Below are positions 28,630 through 38,127 of a DNA stretch of 64,000 bases, one piece after another. The position numbers and the translations under genes were made by a program. The notes beneath the pieces are model-generated. The model was not told where the DNA came from and searched no databases. It was given only the letters and a program-made list of their open reading frames with translations. This DNA comes from Azotimanducus sp965220185 (GTDB lineage: Bacteria > Pseudomonadota > Gammaproteobacteria > Pseudomonadales > Azotimanducaceae): assembly GCA_965220185.1 (NCBI GenBank), contig OZ244807.1, positions 1,116,001 through 1,180,000 on the forward strand, given 5' to 3'. Numbering within the stretch: position 1 is the first letter of the stretch; every line of letters starts with the position of its first letter.

Positions 28630-30024
28630 TCAATCTCCCTGTCGTTGTGAGTTCCAGTGCTTGATGGCTTGTTTGGCAGTGCGAGCGACCTGCAGCGGCG
28701 CTGTGCCGCCGATATGGTTTCTTGCTTGCACAGAGCCTTCCGGCGTCAAGATGTTCAATACATCGGCTTCAATGAGATCGCTATGCGCACGCAGCGCTTC
28801 GAGCGATAGCTCGGCAAGGCGAGTCGCGCGCGCATTCGCTTCACGCACAATCGCGCCGACGATGCGATGGGCGTCTCGAAAAGGCATTCCTTTTTGCACA
28901 AGGTATTCGGCGAGGTCGGTTGCCTCGAGCAAGCCCTGACTTGCGGCTTCGCGCATGGCTTCGGTATTGAACTGCAAGTGCCCGCATATGCCTTTCATGG
29001 CGCACAGGCAGGCCTTGAGGGTATCGACGGTGTCAAACAGCGGCACCTTGTCTTCTTGATTATCGCGGTTGTAGGCGAGTGGCTGTGCCTTCATGATGGT
29101 CAGCAAGGACATGAGGTGCCCGTACACGCGCCCGGTCTTGCCGCGAATGAGCTCCGGCACGTCGGGATTTTTCTTCTGCGGCATGATGCTCGACCCAGTG
29201 GTGAATCGGTCAGCCAATTCGACAAACCCGAATCGTTCGGATGACCAAAGGATCAGCTCTTCGCACCAGCGCGAAAGGTGCATCATGATGAGCGAGGCAT
29301 CGGAGGTGAATTCAATAACAAAGTCGCGGTCGCTGACGGCATCTAGCGAATTGTCGCATATGCCCTCAAAACCGAGCAGCTTGGCGGTCAAGCCCCTGTC
29401 AATTGGCACGCTTGTGCCAGCGAGCGCCGCACTGCCCAAGGGCATTTGATTGACCCGCTTGCGCAGGTCGGTCAAGCGCTCTGAATCGCGCTGCAGCATC
29501 GCCGCCCAAGCGAGCAGGTGATGGCCGAGCGTGACGCACTGGGCGGGCTGTAGATGCGTGAATCCAGGCATGATGCTGTCCGCATGGTCAAGCGCAAGCT
29601 TAGAGAGATGCGCGCCGAGGTCACTGATGAGTCCTTGGATGTTATCAATTTCGCTACGCAGGTAAAGACGCATGGCCGTGGCCACTTGATCGTTGCGCGA
29701 GCGCGCGGTATGCAGCTTCTTGCCTGCTTCGCCGATTTTGTTGGTGAGCGCCGCTTCGATGTTCATGTGTACATCTTCGAGCGACTGATTCCAGGCAAAC
29801 GTGCCCGCTTCTATTTCGGCTTTGATCGCGCTGAGTCCGGATTCGATGGCGGCAGTCTCTTCGTCATTAAGCGCGCCGGTCGCACAGAGCATTTTGGCGT
29901 GCGCGATCGAACCTTCGATGTCAGCTGCATAGAGCCGCTGATCGAACGACACAGATTCTGTGAATGCCTCGACAAAGGCATCGGTCGGCTCAGAAAAGCG
30001 CCCGCCCCAAACCTTGTCCGACAT
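28630..30024 (-). CDS. argH: argininosuccinate lyase
   Basis: Final step of arginine synthesis, splitting argininosuccinate to arginine and fumarate. The ATG at 30024, after a GGAGAG site, gives the canonical start MSDKVWGGRFSEPTDAF and 464 aa; the open frame runs upstream to 30108. The fumarase/ASL-superfamily signature GSSIMPQKKNPD with the mobile active-site Ser is clear, as are HTARSRNDQVAT and GFTHLQPAQ. It heads the lptM-lysA-dapF-xerC-yigB cluster. Confidence 0.96.
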   Translation of the reverse strand: MSDKVWGGRFSEPTDAFVEAFTESVSFDQRLYAADIEGSIAHAKMLCATGALNDEETAAIESGLSAIKAEIEAGTFAWNQSLEDVHMNIEAALTNKIGEAGKKLHTARSRNDQVATAMRLYLRSEIDNIQGLISDLGAHLSKLALDHADSIMPGFTHLQPAQCVTLGHHLLAWAAMLQRDSERLTDLRKRVNQMPLGSAALAGTSVPIDRGLTAKLLGFEGICDNSLDAVSDRDFVIEFTSDASLIMMHLSRWCEELILWSSERFGFVELADRFTTGSSIMPQKKNPDVPELIRGKTGRVYGHLMSLLTIMKAQPLAYNRDNQEDKVPLFDTVDTLKACLCAMKGICGHLQFNTEAMREAASQGLLEATDLAEYLVQKGMPFRDAHRIVGAIVREANARATRLAELSLEALRAHSDLIEADVLNILTPEGSVQARNHIGGTAPLQVARTAKQAIKHWNSQRQGD

Positions 30025-30082
30025 AGGTACTCTCCGGGCTGTTGCCCCGAAACGCACAGTATAGCGGTGCGCGTGAAAAGCA

Positions 30083-30107
30083 TGAGGGGCGGAAGATCCG
30101 CCCCTCA
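30083..30107 (-). terminator. hairpin terminator after the TonB-dependent receptor
   Basis: A perfect 11-bp stem (TGAGGGGCGGA / TCCGCCCCTCA) with a three-base loop lies 25 bp after the receptor stop and before argH; read in the minus direction it is followed by a short TTTT. It probably ends the receptor transcript. Confidence 0.7.
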
Positions 30108-30131
30108 CAGGCTCCTGGCGAGTGCGCGCTT

Positions 30132-33100
30132 TTAGAACTCAACTCCAAGGGTGACAAAGATGTACCTGCCAAGCGCATCAAAGTACGCTGGGAAGGTGTT
30201 GCCATTGCCCGGCGCACTGCCAGCGTCGGATGACACCGGCGGGTCTTGGTCGAACACATTGCTTACGCCAAGGGTCGCTGAGTAGTTCTCGAAAGGCGCC
30301 CATTGGGCGGTGAGATCCCAGTAGATCTCGGCGTTGAAGTCGATGTCGTTGCTGCCAAGGTCTTCGGTGCCGCCAAGATAGCGCATACCAACGCCGAGGC
30401 GAAGGTCCCACTCGGTCAGCAGGGTGGCCTTGTAGTTGCCGCTCCACTCGGGCTGCGGATTCTTTTCGCAAGACGAACCCCACGCGCCAGCGCATTCGAC
30501 TGCGGCTTCGCCGGGAAGCTCGATCTTGTCAAATGTCAGCAGGTAGGTGGTGACACCCTCAAGCGTGAGCGGGCCAACGGGCGTATCCATGTCATACGAG
30601 AAGATGAAATCGACACCTTCGACCGTCTCTTCGCTCAGATTGGTGGTCTGGGCAGAAATATATCCGCCAGTCAACCACAGGGTGCCATTGTTTGGGTTTC
30701 GGTTGATCAAGTCACAAAAAACAGCTTGCCCTGTTTCGAGACACTTGTTGAGCGCCGTGGGCGCTGAAATATTGTCGATGCCGTCTTCTACGTGAATGTC
30801 GAAATAGTCCACGGTCAGCACCAAGCCCGGCAGGAACGACGGTGTCAGGACAACGCCAAGGGTGATCGACTCGGCTTCTTCCGGCGAGACCTGCTCGTTG
30901 CCACCTTGCAATATGTTGTATTGGCCAGCAGGGGACCTGAGGTCGACGCTGCCGTAGAGGTCGGCGGGGAGCCCAGTGTTGGCGCACTGCTCAGGGGTTG
31001 CGGACATTGACTGACCGCACGGATCGTCATCCAAGTCCACGAGGTTGAAACCCGTGGCTCGGAAGAGTTCAAACAGGTTGGCATGACGCGTCGCAGACTG
31101 GAATGATGCGCGCAGCGCCACATCAGGCAGGGCTTGCCAGAAGGCGCCGAGTTTGTAGGTGTCGGTCTCGGCACCGGTGGAGTAGTCGGCATAGCGGTAG
31201 CCAAGATCGAGACTCAGATTGTCGCGTACAGGCACACCGATTTCGGCGAAGAATTCGTCGACTTCGTACCCGCCCGAAAGTGGCAAGGTCGCGCCGCCGG
31301 AGCCAGCACGGTCGCCGGTGCGGCTTGGACGGTCGGGTCGGAAGTCGGTCTTCAAATCTTTCGATTCATAGCCAACAGCGACCGAAATGCTACTTGGCGC
31401 ACCTGGAATTGCAATGCCTGATTGTCCCGATACGACGGCTTGGAATATGCGCTGCTCACCAGTACCGTTGACGAAGGTGGAGTTGGCGATATAGCGCTGC
31501 AGTTCTTCACCGCCGTCAATCACGCTCTGAATGCCGCCGTCGGCTGGCAGGCCGCCGCCGAAGAGGTTGTAGGGGATGCAGCTGTCATCAGCACCGGTAA
31601 GTGCGGCCACACAGGTGGGGGTGCCGCCGACGCTGATGGCATTGATGGCGCGGTTCATCGCCGTCACCGACAAGTCGTTCCGATACTCTTCCGAATACTC
31701 GATTTCAGAGAGCTGGTAGGAGATATCAAAGCTCCAGTCCTCAAGGAATTCACCGCGCACGCCGTAGCTTTGCACGATGTTGTCATAGGTGGTGAGCAGT
31801 TGACGCGGACCGCCTTCGACGTTTCGCTTGAGCGAAGTGACTGGTGCCTCATAGCCGATGATGTCGCCATCGCCGACGGCGATATCCAGTCCAGAGATAT
31901 AGGCGAGCGCTTCCGCGCTGGTGGCGAAGTCGGGTGCATGGTCACCGCCCATGCCAGTCCAGTCACCGCACACCGTGTCGTATTGCTGCTTGGACAGCAG
32001 CGGGTTGTAGCAAGGAATTGAATCGATATTCCCGAATGTGCCGGAGTAGGCGATCTGCGCGTTGGAATCGGAGTTCATCGATTGGATGCTGGCATAGGCC
32101 TCAATGTATTCATTGATGGCAAACTTGCCGAAGAAGCCAGCGTTTAAGCGCTCATCGGGGCGCTGGAAGAAATTGGTCGGATTGTAGTTGTAGACCTGCC
32201 CGTCGCGCGGAACGAACTCATCGCCGAGCACCTTGAGATCTAAAGCTTCAATGGAAGGATCTTTGTTGACGAATCCCCCTCTCTTGTAAGCGCCGAAGTC
32301 AGCCCATCTGCCCGGGGGGATGGTCGATGAGCCGCCGCAAACGCTTTTGCCGCCGAACAGCGCACATGCCGAAATGTCGTAATCGCCTTGCAAAATCGGC
32401 TTGGTGTCGGTCTTTTCAATGAAGGCGGTGATGTGTCCACGTCCATCAAACGCAGAACCGCCGAATGCCACTGAGATCTTGTCGGTCTCGCCTGTGGTCA
32501 CATCGTTCGGTGCTAGCGCGAAATCGTATCTCTGAACGAGTTCGCGCAAATTCTCATTGTCGTTCTTGTGCTGATAGAGGCTATGCGAGTAGCTCGCCTT
32601 GAAGCCTTCGTACTCGTCGTCAAGGATGAAGTTGACCACGCCGGCGACGGCATCCGAGCCGTAGACCGACGAGGCGCCGCCGGTGAGCACTTCCACCCGC
32701 TTCAAGAGCAGGCTTGGAATGGTGTTCAAGTCGGCGCAATTTTCTCCGCCGGTGCTGCCCGGCGCGAGCCGCTGGCCGTTGACCAGCACAAGCGTGCGTT
32801 CACAGCCAAGATTGCGCAGGTTGACCGTCGCCGTGCCGTTCGAGCCGTTGACTGCGGTGATCGCCTGTCCCGGCGAGACCTGCGGCAGGTCGTTGAGGTA
32901 ATCCTCCACCCGCGTGATGCCGCGGTCAGCGATATCTTCAACAGTGACGGTGGTGATTTGTGACGAACTAAAAACGTTGCGGTCTCGAATGCGAGAACCC
33001 GTGACAACGACTTCCTCAATGGCAGGACTTGTGGAAGGCCCCCCCCCCTGTTGTTCTTGCCCCTCTTCAGCATGGGCAGTTGCGAAAAGTAGTGCGTAAG

Positions 33101-33149
33101 ACACCGTTGCCGATGCAAACACACGCAGCAGACAATAAAGAACATTCAT
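30132..33149 (-). CDS. TonB-dependent outer-membrane receptor
   Basis: 1,005-aa ligand-gated receptor. The signal peptide covers about residues 1-27 (ending ATAHA). A short linker with a GGG run follows, then the plug domain (EEVVVTGSRIRDRNVFSSSQ as TonB-box region, NLRNLGCERTLVLVNGQR, GGASSVYGSDAVAGVVNFIL), then a 22-strand-type barrel ending VTLGVEF with C-terminal Phe. The plug's RTLVLVNGQRLAPGS and the many Asp/Asn loops are typical of receptors for oligosaccharides or other large organics. The substrate is not identifiable. It is divergent from the HlyD/ABC operon. Confidence 0.93.
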   Translation of the reverse strand: MNVLYCLLRVFASATVSYALLFATAHAEEGQEQQGGGPSTSPAIEEVVVTGSRIRDRNVFSSSQITTVTVEDIADRGITRVEDYLNDLPQVSPGQAITAVNGSNGTATVNLRNLGCERTLVLVNGQRLAPGSTGGENCADLNTIPSLLLKRVEVLTGGASSVYGSDAVAGVVNFILDDEYEGFKASYSHSLYQHKNDNENLRELVQRYDFALAPNDVTTGETDKISVAFGGSAFDGRGHITAFIEKTDTKPILQGDYDISACALFGGKSVCGGSSTIPPGRWADFGAYKRGGFVNKDPSIEALDLKVLGDEFVPRDGQVYNYNPTNFFQRPDERLNAGFFGKFAINEYIEAYASIQSMNSDSNAQIAYSGTFGNIDSIPCYNPLLSKQQYDTVCGDWTGMGGDHAPDFATSAEALAYISGLDIAVGDGDIIGYEAPVTSLKRNVEGGPRQLLTTYDNIVQSYGVRGEFLEDWSFDISYQLSEIEYSEEYRNDLSVTAMNRAINAISVGGTPTCVAALTGADDSCIPYNLFGGGLPADGGIQSVIDGGEELQRYIANSTFVNGTGEQRIFQAVVSGQSGIAIPGAPSSISVAVGYESKDLKTDFRPDRPSRTGDRAGSGGATLPLSGGYEVDEFFAEIGVPVRDNLSLDLGYRYADYSTGAETDTYKLGAFWQALPDVALRASFQSATRHANLFELFRATGFNLVDLDDDPCGQSMSATPEQCANTGLPADLYGSVDLRSPAGQYNILQGGNEQVSPEEAESITLGVVLTPSFLPGLVLTVDYFDIHVEDGIDNISAPTALNKCLETGQAVFCDLINRNPNNGTLWLTGGYISAQTTNLSEETVEGVDFIFSYDMDTPVGPLTLEGVTTYLLTFDKIELPGEAAVECAGAWGSSCEKNPQPEWSGNYKATLLTEWDLRLGVGMRYLGGTEDLGSNDIDFNAEIYWDLTAQWAPFENYSATLGVSNVFDQDPPVSSDAGSAPGNGNTFPAYFDALGRYIFVTLGVEF
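33039..33048. repeat. 10-base C homopolymer within the TonB receptor
   Basis: Ten consecutive C (G on the coding strand) encode the last base of a Gln codon and three Gly codons shortly after the receptor signal peptide. The frame is open as written; any one-base slip would truncate the protein at its N-terminus. Confidence 0.9.
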
Positions 33150-33183
33150 TGCGACCTCCAGAAATCGCGTGGGATGAGGGTAT

Positions 33184-34545
33184 GTGTGTTTCGGTATGTT
33201 GCAGACCGATACATATCAGCGTAGCACAAAAATGAAAGAAAAATGGACTATGATTTCGCGTATGCAAGATGCGGACTCAAGCCAAGACACACTCGACCCT
33301 TCCTCAAAGCTCGCGCAGCTACGCATTGATCGGTCTGCCGAGAGAGAGCCGCGAGCGCTGCGAAGGCCGTTGCTCGTTCTTCTTGCCGCCATGTTCGGCG
33401 CTGCGGCCTTCGTGTATTTCTTCTTCGAGCTTGGCAACGCGGATGCGTTTGAAGTCCGGCTCGGGTCGGCGCGTCTCGAAGCAGGTGCGCCGTCAGCGCC
33501 GAGCGTGCTCGATGCGTCTGGCTATGTGGTTGCGCGCCGCATGGCAACAGTGAGCGCCGAGGTCACCGGCAAGGTCGTTGAGGTGTTGATTGAGGAAGGC
33601 ATGGCGGTCAAGGAAGGCGACGTGCTCGCGCGGCTTGAGGATGACATTGCGCGCGCTCAGTTTGATCTCTCTAAATCCCGCCTAGAGGCGGGCAGGGCAT
33701 TGACCGCCGAAATTGACATCAACATCGAGCAAGGTAGGCTCGATCTTGAGCGAACAACCGCGCTCAGTGAGCAGCAACTCATGAGCGCATCGGCGTTCGA
33801 TCAAGCGCGACTGAGCTTGGATGCCTTGCGAGCACGGCGCGCAAGCGTGCTCGAACAGGTCAAGGTCGCCGAGAATGAGCTAGAAATACAGCAGCGCTAT
33901 TTGAACGATATGCTCATTCGCGCGCCCTTTGATGGTGTGGTGGTCGCCAAGACCGCGCAGCCGGGCGAGATCATTTCGCCGGTTTCCGCAGGCGGCGGCT
34001 TCACGCGCACTGGCATCTGCACCATTGTTGACATGTCGTCCTTGGAGGTCGAAGTCGATGTCAACGAGGCGTACATCAACCGCGTCAAGGCAGGTCAGCC
34101 CGTGCAGGTGGTGTTGAACGCATGGCCAGATGATCCCTACGCGGCGAAGACTATTGCCATCGTGCCGACCGCTGATCGCAGCAAGGCAACGGTTCGCGTT
34201 CGCATCGGCTTTGTTAACCGCGATGAACGGGTGCTGCCTGACATGGGCGTCAAGGTTGCTTTCCTGGAAGAGGAAGTGCGAGCTGACACAGGCGATCAGC
34301 CGTCCAAAGTCACAATCCCGGCAAGCGCTGTGGTGCGCGAGGGCATTGAGACCTTTGTGCTCGTCTACACGGGCGGCATGGTGAGTCGAACTCATGTCTC
34401 GGTCGGCGAGACACGCGCATCGAGAGCCGAAGTGCTTGCCGGGCTCGAAGGCGGCGAGCGGCTCGTGGTATCGCCTTCCGAAGCGCTGCAAGCGGCTGCC
34501 CGAGACGGTGTTGACGTGGCTGTTACTGTGAATGCAGGGACATAA
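33184..34545 (+). CDS. HlyD family efflux periplasmic adaptor
   Basis: Membrane-fusion protein of a MacA/HlyD-like exporter. The start is uncertain: the frame opens at 33184 and the Mets at 33232, 33250 or 33262 are more natural. One transmembrane helix (LLVLLAAMFGAAAFVYFFF) is followed by the lipoyl half-motif VSAEVTGKVVEVLIEEGMAVKEGD, an alpha-helical hairpin, the second lipoyl half (IRAPFDGVVVAKTAQPGEI) and beta-barrel domains. The ABC ATPase and two permeases follow directly, so it links them across the periplasm, probably to a TolC-type channel encoded elsewhere. Confidence 0.9.
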   Translation: MCFGMLQTDTYQRSTKMKEKWTMISRMQDADSSQDTLDPSSKLAQLRIDRSAEREPRALRRPLLVLLAAMFGAAAFVYFFFELGNADAFEVRLGSARLEAGAPSAPSVLDASGYVVARRMATVSAEVTGKVVEVLIEEGMAVKEGDVLARLEDDIARAQFDLSKSRLEAGRALTAEIDINIEQGRLDLERTTALSEQQLMSASAFDQARLSLDALRARRASVLEQVKVAENELEIQQRYLNDMLIRAPFDGVVVAKTAQPGEIISPVSAGGGFTRTGICTIVDMSSLEVEVDVNEAYINRVKAGQPVQVVLNAWPDDPYAAKTIAIVPTADRSKATVRVRIGFVNRDERVLPDMGVKVAFLEEEVRADTGDQPSKVTIPASAVVREGIETFVLVYTGGMVSRTHVSVGETRASRAEVLAGLEGGERLVVSPSEALQAAARDGVDVAVTVNAGT

Positions 34546-34549
34546 ACTC

Positions 34550-35236
34550 ATGAATCAGATCATCGATATCCAAGGACTGCACAAGACCTATCACCGCGGA
34601 GGCGAGCGAATTGCAGTGCTCGACAATATTGACCTCACTGTCAAGGACGGCGGCTATCTCGCGCTGATGGGCCCCTCTGGCTCGGGCAAGACCACCCTGC
34701 TCAACATGATTGGCGGACTCGATGTGCCAACCAAGGGCTCTGTGAACGTCTGTGGCGTAAACATTGCCGAATTGAAGGGCCGTGCGCTGGCAAGCTGGCG
34801 CGCGCAGAACATCGGCTTCGTGTTTCAGTTCTACAATCTCATGGACGTCTTAAGCGCGCAGCGAAATGTCGAGCTGCCGCTCCTGCTCACCAAGCTTTCC
34901 AAGAAGGAGCGACAGCAGCGCGCATTGACCGCGCTCGATATTGTTGGCCTTGCCAATCGCGCCAAACACAAGCCGTCGGAACTCTCGGGCGGACAGTTGC
35001 AGCGCGTCGCCATTGCGCGAGCGCTCGTTGCTGATCAGCGTATTTTGGTCTGTGACGAGCCGACCGGCGATCTTGACCGCGCTTCGGCCAATCAAATCCT
35101 CGACCTCATGGAAATCCTCAACACCTCGCATGAGAAAACGATCATTGTGGTTACCCACGACCCCGAGGCAGCGAGGCACGCCCACGAATGCCTGCATCTC
35201 GACAAGGGGCGCTTGAGCGCGGAGGTGAACGCATGA
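34550..35236 (+). CDS. ABC transporter ATP-binding protein (MacB/LolD type)
   Basis: A 228-aa ATPase from the ATG at 34550. Walker A is GPSGSGKTT, Q-loop FVFQFYNLM, signature LSGGQLQRVAIAR, Walker B ILVCDEPTGDLD, switch His in VVTHDPEAA. This Q-loop/signature combination is that of the MacB/LolD/FtsE group, which powers mechanotransmission exporters. It starts a few bases after the adaptor stop and overlaps the next permease by 4 bp (ATGA), so the four genes form an operon. Confidence 0.95.
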   Translation: MNQIIDIQGLHKTYHRGGERIAVLDNIDLTVKDGGYLALMGPSGSGKTTLLNMIGGLDVPTKGSVNVCGVNIAELKGRALASWRAQNIGFVFQFYNLMDVLSAQRNVELPLLLTKLSKKERQQRALTALDIVGLANRAKHKPSELSGGQLQRVAIARALVADQRILVCDEPTGDLDRASANQILDLMEILNTSHEKTIIVVTHDPEAARHAHECLHLDKGRLSAEVNA

Positions 35237-36393
35237 GCTATTTCAGTTTTCTCTTTGCCAACCTTGGCCGCAAGAAGGTGCGCACTTGGCTCACATTTCT
35301 CTCCATCGTGGTGTGCTTCCTGCTGTTTGGTTTGCTGCGCACCGTTGGCGGCATGTTCTCAGGGCCAGTGAATCTCGCTGGTGTGGACCGACTCGTGGTC
35401 TCCCCCAAATACTCCATCATCGACCCTTTGCCGATCAGTCATATGAACGCACTTCGTGGGTTGAGCGGTGTGGAATCGGCCGCACATGCAGACTGGTTTG
35501 GCGGCAACTATCTGGACTTCGGCCTCGCGTTTCCGACCATTCCTGTCAAGCCGCGAGAATACTTCAATGTGTATTCGGAGCTTGAGATCACGGAAGCCGA
35601 TCTCGATGCCTTTCAAAACAACCGAATAGGCGCAGTGGCGAGCCGCGGCACCATGGAGCGCTTCGGATGGCAGATAGGCGATACCATCCCCATCATGGGC
35701 AATATCTATCCAAAAGAAGACGGCTCCCTGCTCTGGGAGTTTGAATTGGTCGGCGTTTATGATCGCCCCAACAGCAGCGGCGGGAATTTCGAGGACTTCT
35801 ACATTCACTACGACTATTTTGACGAGGCCAAGCAGCACAGCAAGGGCATGGTTGGATGGATCTCGGTCAAGGTCGAAAACCCGGATGAAGCGGCGCTGCT
35901 TGCCAGCGAAATCGATGCGCTCTTTGACAATTCGCGCAATCCGACGCGCACCATGACCGAAAACGAATACAACGCGCAGTTCACCAAGCAGCTTGGCAAC
36001 ATCGGCATGATGGTCAATATGATCCTGACGGCCGTGTTCTTCAGCATATTACTGCTCGTTGCCAACACTATGATTCAGTCGTTCCGGGAGCGGCTCAGCG
36101 ACCTCGGCGTGCTCAAAGCACTTGGCTTTAGCGATGGTCGCGTGGCGCGAATGGTGCTCTACGAATCCTTGCTGCTTAACGTCGGCGGCGCAGCCGTCGG
36201 CATCGGTCTTTCGTATTTGTCGCTGACCGCTCTCGAACCCATGCTGTCGAATTTCGGCGTGGTCGAGGTGACGGCTGCCAATCTCATCTCTGGCATGGCA
36301 ATCGCTGCGCTGCTCAGCTTGGTGGTAGGCGCGATACCAGCGATTCGGGCGGCGTCGCTGCCGATTGTTGACGTGCTGAGGGCACGCGGGTGA
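35233..36393 (+). CDS. ABC transporter permease, FtsX/MacB type (1)
   Basis: Permease of 386 aa from the ATG at 35233. Topology: TM1 near the N-terminus (LTFLSIVVCFLLFGLLRTV), a large periplasmic MacB-PCD-like domain, then an FtsX-like C-terminal block of three TMs (MVNMILTAVFFSILLLVANTM to the end) with FRERLSDLGVLKALGFSD, the coupling helix that contacts the ATPase. The end AIRAASLPIVDVLRARG is typical. It pairs with the following permease as a heterodimer. Confidence 0.92.
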   Translation: MSYFSFLFANLGRKKVRTWLTFLSIVVCFLLFGLLRTVGGMFSGPVNLAGVDRLVVSPKYSIIDPLPISHMNALRGLSGVESAAHADWFGGNYLDFGLAFPTIPVKPREYFNVYSELEITEADLDAFQNNRIGAVASRGTMERFGWQIGDTIPIMGNIYPKEDGSLLWEFELVGVYDRPNSSGGNFEDFYIHYDYFDEAKQHSKGMVGWISVKVENPDEAALLASEIDALFDNSRNPTRTMTENEYNAQFTKQLGNIGMMVNMILTAVFFSILLLVANTMIQSFRERLSDLGVLKALGFSDGRVARMVLYESLLLNVGGAAVGIGLSYLSLTALEPMLSNFGVVEVTAANLISGMAIAALLSLVVGAIPAIRAASLPIVDVLRARG

Positions 36394-37547
36394 TCGCGCA
36401 AACTGTTGAGATCACTCGATTCAATCTGCTTGGGCTGAAAGGTCGGCTCTACTCGTCCTTGGTCATTGTGGTTGGAATTGGTGCCGTCGTGAGCGTGCTT
36501 GTCTCGATTCTTGCCATGGGCAATGGCTTTCGCGCGAGCCTCGTGGATGCTGCCCGCGCCGACCGAGCCCTCGTGCTTCGCGCTGGCTCCGATGGCGAGA
36601 TGAATTCGAGCGTCTCAATTGAGCAGGCTGCGATCATTTCGCAAATGGAAGGCGTATTCGAAACCAGTACGGAGCTCTTTGCGGTAGCGGATGTGCCGAA
36701 GCGCGACAATAATGCGCCAGCCAACCTGCCGCTGCGCGGCGTGTCGGCTGAAGCCTTTTCGATTCGGCCAGAAGTCAAGATCATTGCTGGCCGGCCCTTC
36801 GAATGGGGCACGAACGAAGTCATTGCGGGTGTCAAGGCATCGGCGGAATTTCGAGGCGTGGACTTGGGTAGCGAACTGCCCATGCGCGACATGGAACTGT
36901 CCATTGTTGGCTTGTTTGAATCCGACGGCGGTATCTACGAGAGTGAACTGTGGGGGGATGTGCGCACATTGCAAGGCGCGATGCGTCGGCCAGACTTCAC
37001 ATCGCTGCGAGTTCGCTTTGAGCCGTCAATGATCGATGCGCTCAATCAGAGATTCGAGGACGACAAGCGCCTTCAGCACTCGTTCCTACCCGAATCAGAG
37101 TTCTATGCGCAACAGTCCGAATCGACAAGCGGCCTCATTACTGTCTTCGGCTACATCGTAGCGAGCATCATGGCCGTCGGCGCAATTTTTGGCGCACTCA
37201 ACACCATGTACAGCGCGGTCTCGGGTCGTGCACGTGAGATCGCGACCTTGCGCGCACTCGGTTTCGCGGCGCTGCCTGTGGTGATTTCGGTGATGATCGA
37301 GGCACTCGCGCTTGCTTTGGCCGGTGGCATCGTCGGCGCCGGTAGCGCGTACCTGCTTTTCAACGGCTACACGGCTTCAACGCTCAATCAAGAATCGTTC
37401 AGCCAAGTGGCATTCGATTTTGCTGTGACTCCCGAACTCATGATCTTGGGCGTGACCTGGGCGATCACCTTGGGCTTTGTTGGCGGCCTGCTCCCTGCCT
37501 TGCAAGCGGCGCGCATGCCGATTGTGCAGGTGCTGCGGGGGGAATAG
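36390..37547 (+). CDS. ABC transporter permease, FtsX/MacB type (2)
   Basis: Second permease, 385 aa, with a GTG start overlapping the previous TGA (GTGA). It has the same architecture: TM1 (SLVIVVGIGAVVSVLVSILAM), periplasmic domain, three C-terminal TMs with SGRAREIATLRALGFAALPV as coupling helix, and the ending ALQAARMPIVQVLRGE. Together with the adaptor and ATPase it forms a tripartite-type exporter or outer-membrane lipoprotein-handling pump. The substrate is unknown. Confidence 0.92.
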   Translation: MIAQTVEITRFNLLGLKGRLYSSLVIVVGIGAVVSVLVSILAMGNGFRASLVDAARADRALVLRAGSDGEMNSSVSIEQAAIISQMEGVFETSTELFAVADVPKRDNNAPANLPLRGVSAEAFSIRPEVKIIAGRPFEWGTNEVIAGVKASAEFRGVDLGSELPMRDMELSIVGLFESDGGIYESELWGDVRTLQGAMRRPDFTSLRVRFEPSMIDALNQRFEDDKRLQHSFLPESEFYAQQSESTSGLITVFGYIVASIMAVGAIFGALNTMYSAVSGRAREIATLRALGFAALPVVISVMIEALALALAGGIVGAGSAYLLFNGYTASTLNQESFSQVAFDFAVTPELMILGVTWAITLGFVGGLLPALQAARMPIVQVLRGE

Positions 37548-37549
37548 AG

Positions 37550-37744
37550 GTGGAAACCAAGCGCCTAAGGAGCGGTCGGTGGGTCGATTCCGGCGAGCCG
37601 GCTGCTGATATTGCTGATCGTGCGCCGAGTAGGGCTAGCCGTCGCCGATTAGCCCGAAGAGCAATTGAGAACATCGTCAATGCGCCAAAACACCAAGTTT
37701 CGGACGAGGCCTTTGCTGAACTTAAATCTTATGGTCGCAGTTGA
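37550..37744 (+). CDS. hypothetical small protein (weak)
   Basis: A 64-codon frame starting at a GTG two bases after the permease stop. It is rich in Arg and Ala and has no recognisable domain or ribosome-binding site of its own. It lies at the left margin of the defence island. It may be chance; listed because it fills part of a 580-bp stretch without a confident gene. Confidence 0.25.
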   Translation: METKRLRSGRWVDSGEPAADIADRAPSRASRRRLARRAIENIVNAPKHQVSDEAFAELKSYGRS

Positions 37745-37775
37745 AGCGCTGAGCCAGATAGGCCTGACCGGACAG

Positions 37776-38039
37776 TTATTCATTCTCGGTACTCTCGGTA
37801 TCCGCCGCATAGTCGATAAACGGAATTGGACGGTCCACCTCGTCGCGAGAGGGAGGTTCCCAATCTACGCGAGGTGAGTTTTCAAGAAGCCAGCGTCCAA
37901 GATGTACTTGTCCTGTGGGGTCTTTTCGCCGAGCTTTGGCTTCGGAGATTCTCAAAGTTCGAGACCTTTTGTTTGCAAGCATCGAATGAAGCACAAGTTC
38001 CTTAAGTAATCTATTGTAAACTGTTTTGAATACATGCAT
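37776..38039 (-). CDS. hypothetical protein at left edge of defence island
   Basis: An 87-codon minus-strand frame. The C-terminal 65 residues (basic helix KRSRTLRISEAKARRKDP, then LGRWLLENSPRVDWEPPSRDEVDRPIPF) look protein-like and resemble in general style small antitoxins with a DNA-binding N-terminus and a flexible Pro-rich tail, but I cannot assign a family. The start is unclear: ATG 38039, or an internal start near 37982-37997 after AAGGA. No toxin partner is adjacent. The rest of 37548-38127 shows no other gene. Confidence 0.4.
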   Translation of the reverse strand: MHVFKTVYNRLLKELVLHSMLANKRSRTLRISEAKARRKDPTGQVHLGRWLLENSPRVDWEPPSRDEVDRPIPFIDYAADTESTENE

Positions 38040-38127
38040 CCCAGTGGCTGGTATTTCCTGATTTCACAACGTCTTCCCTGCCAATCCCGCAAATAGTGCG
38101 TGTATGCTATGAGTTCCCCACCAAAAG

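Noticed and set aside
33232..33270. A single firm start codon for the HlyD adaptor
   Set aside because: Four in-frame starts (33184, 33232, 33250, 33262) all lack a convincing ribosome-binding site, so no choice is claimed.
37760..37772. Sequence GACCGGACAG resembling the MITE terminal repeat
   Set aside because: Only about nine bases match, with no partner repeat or TA flank nearby; consistent with chance.
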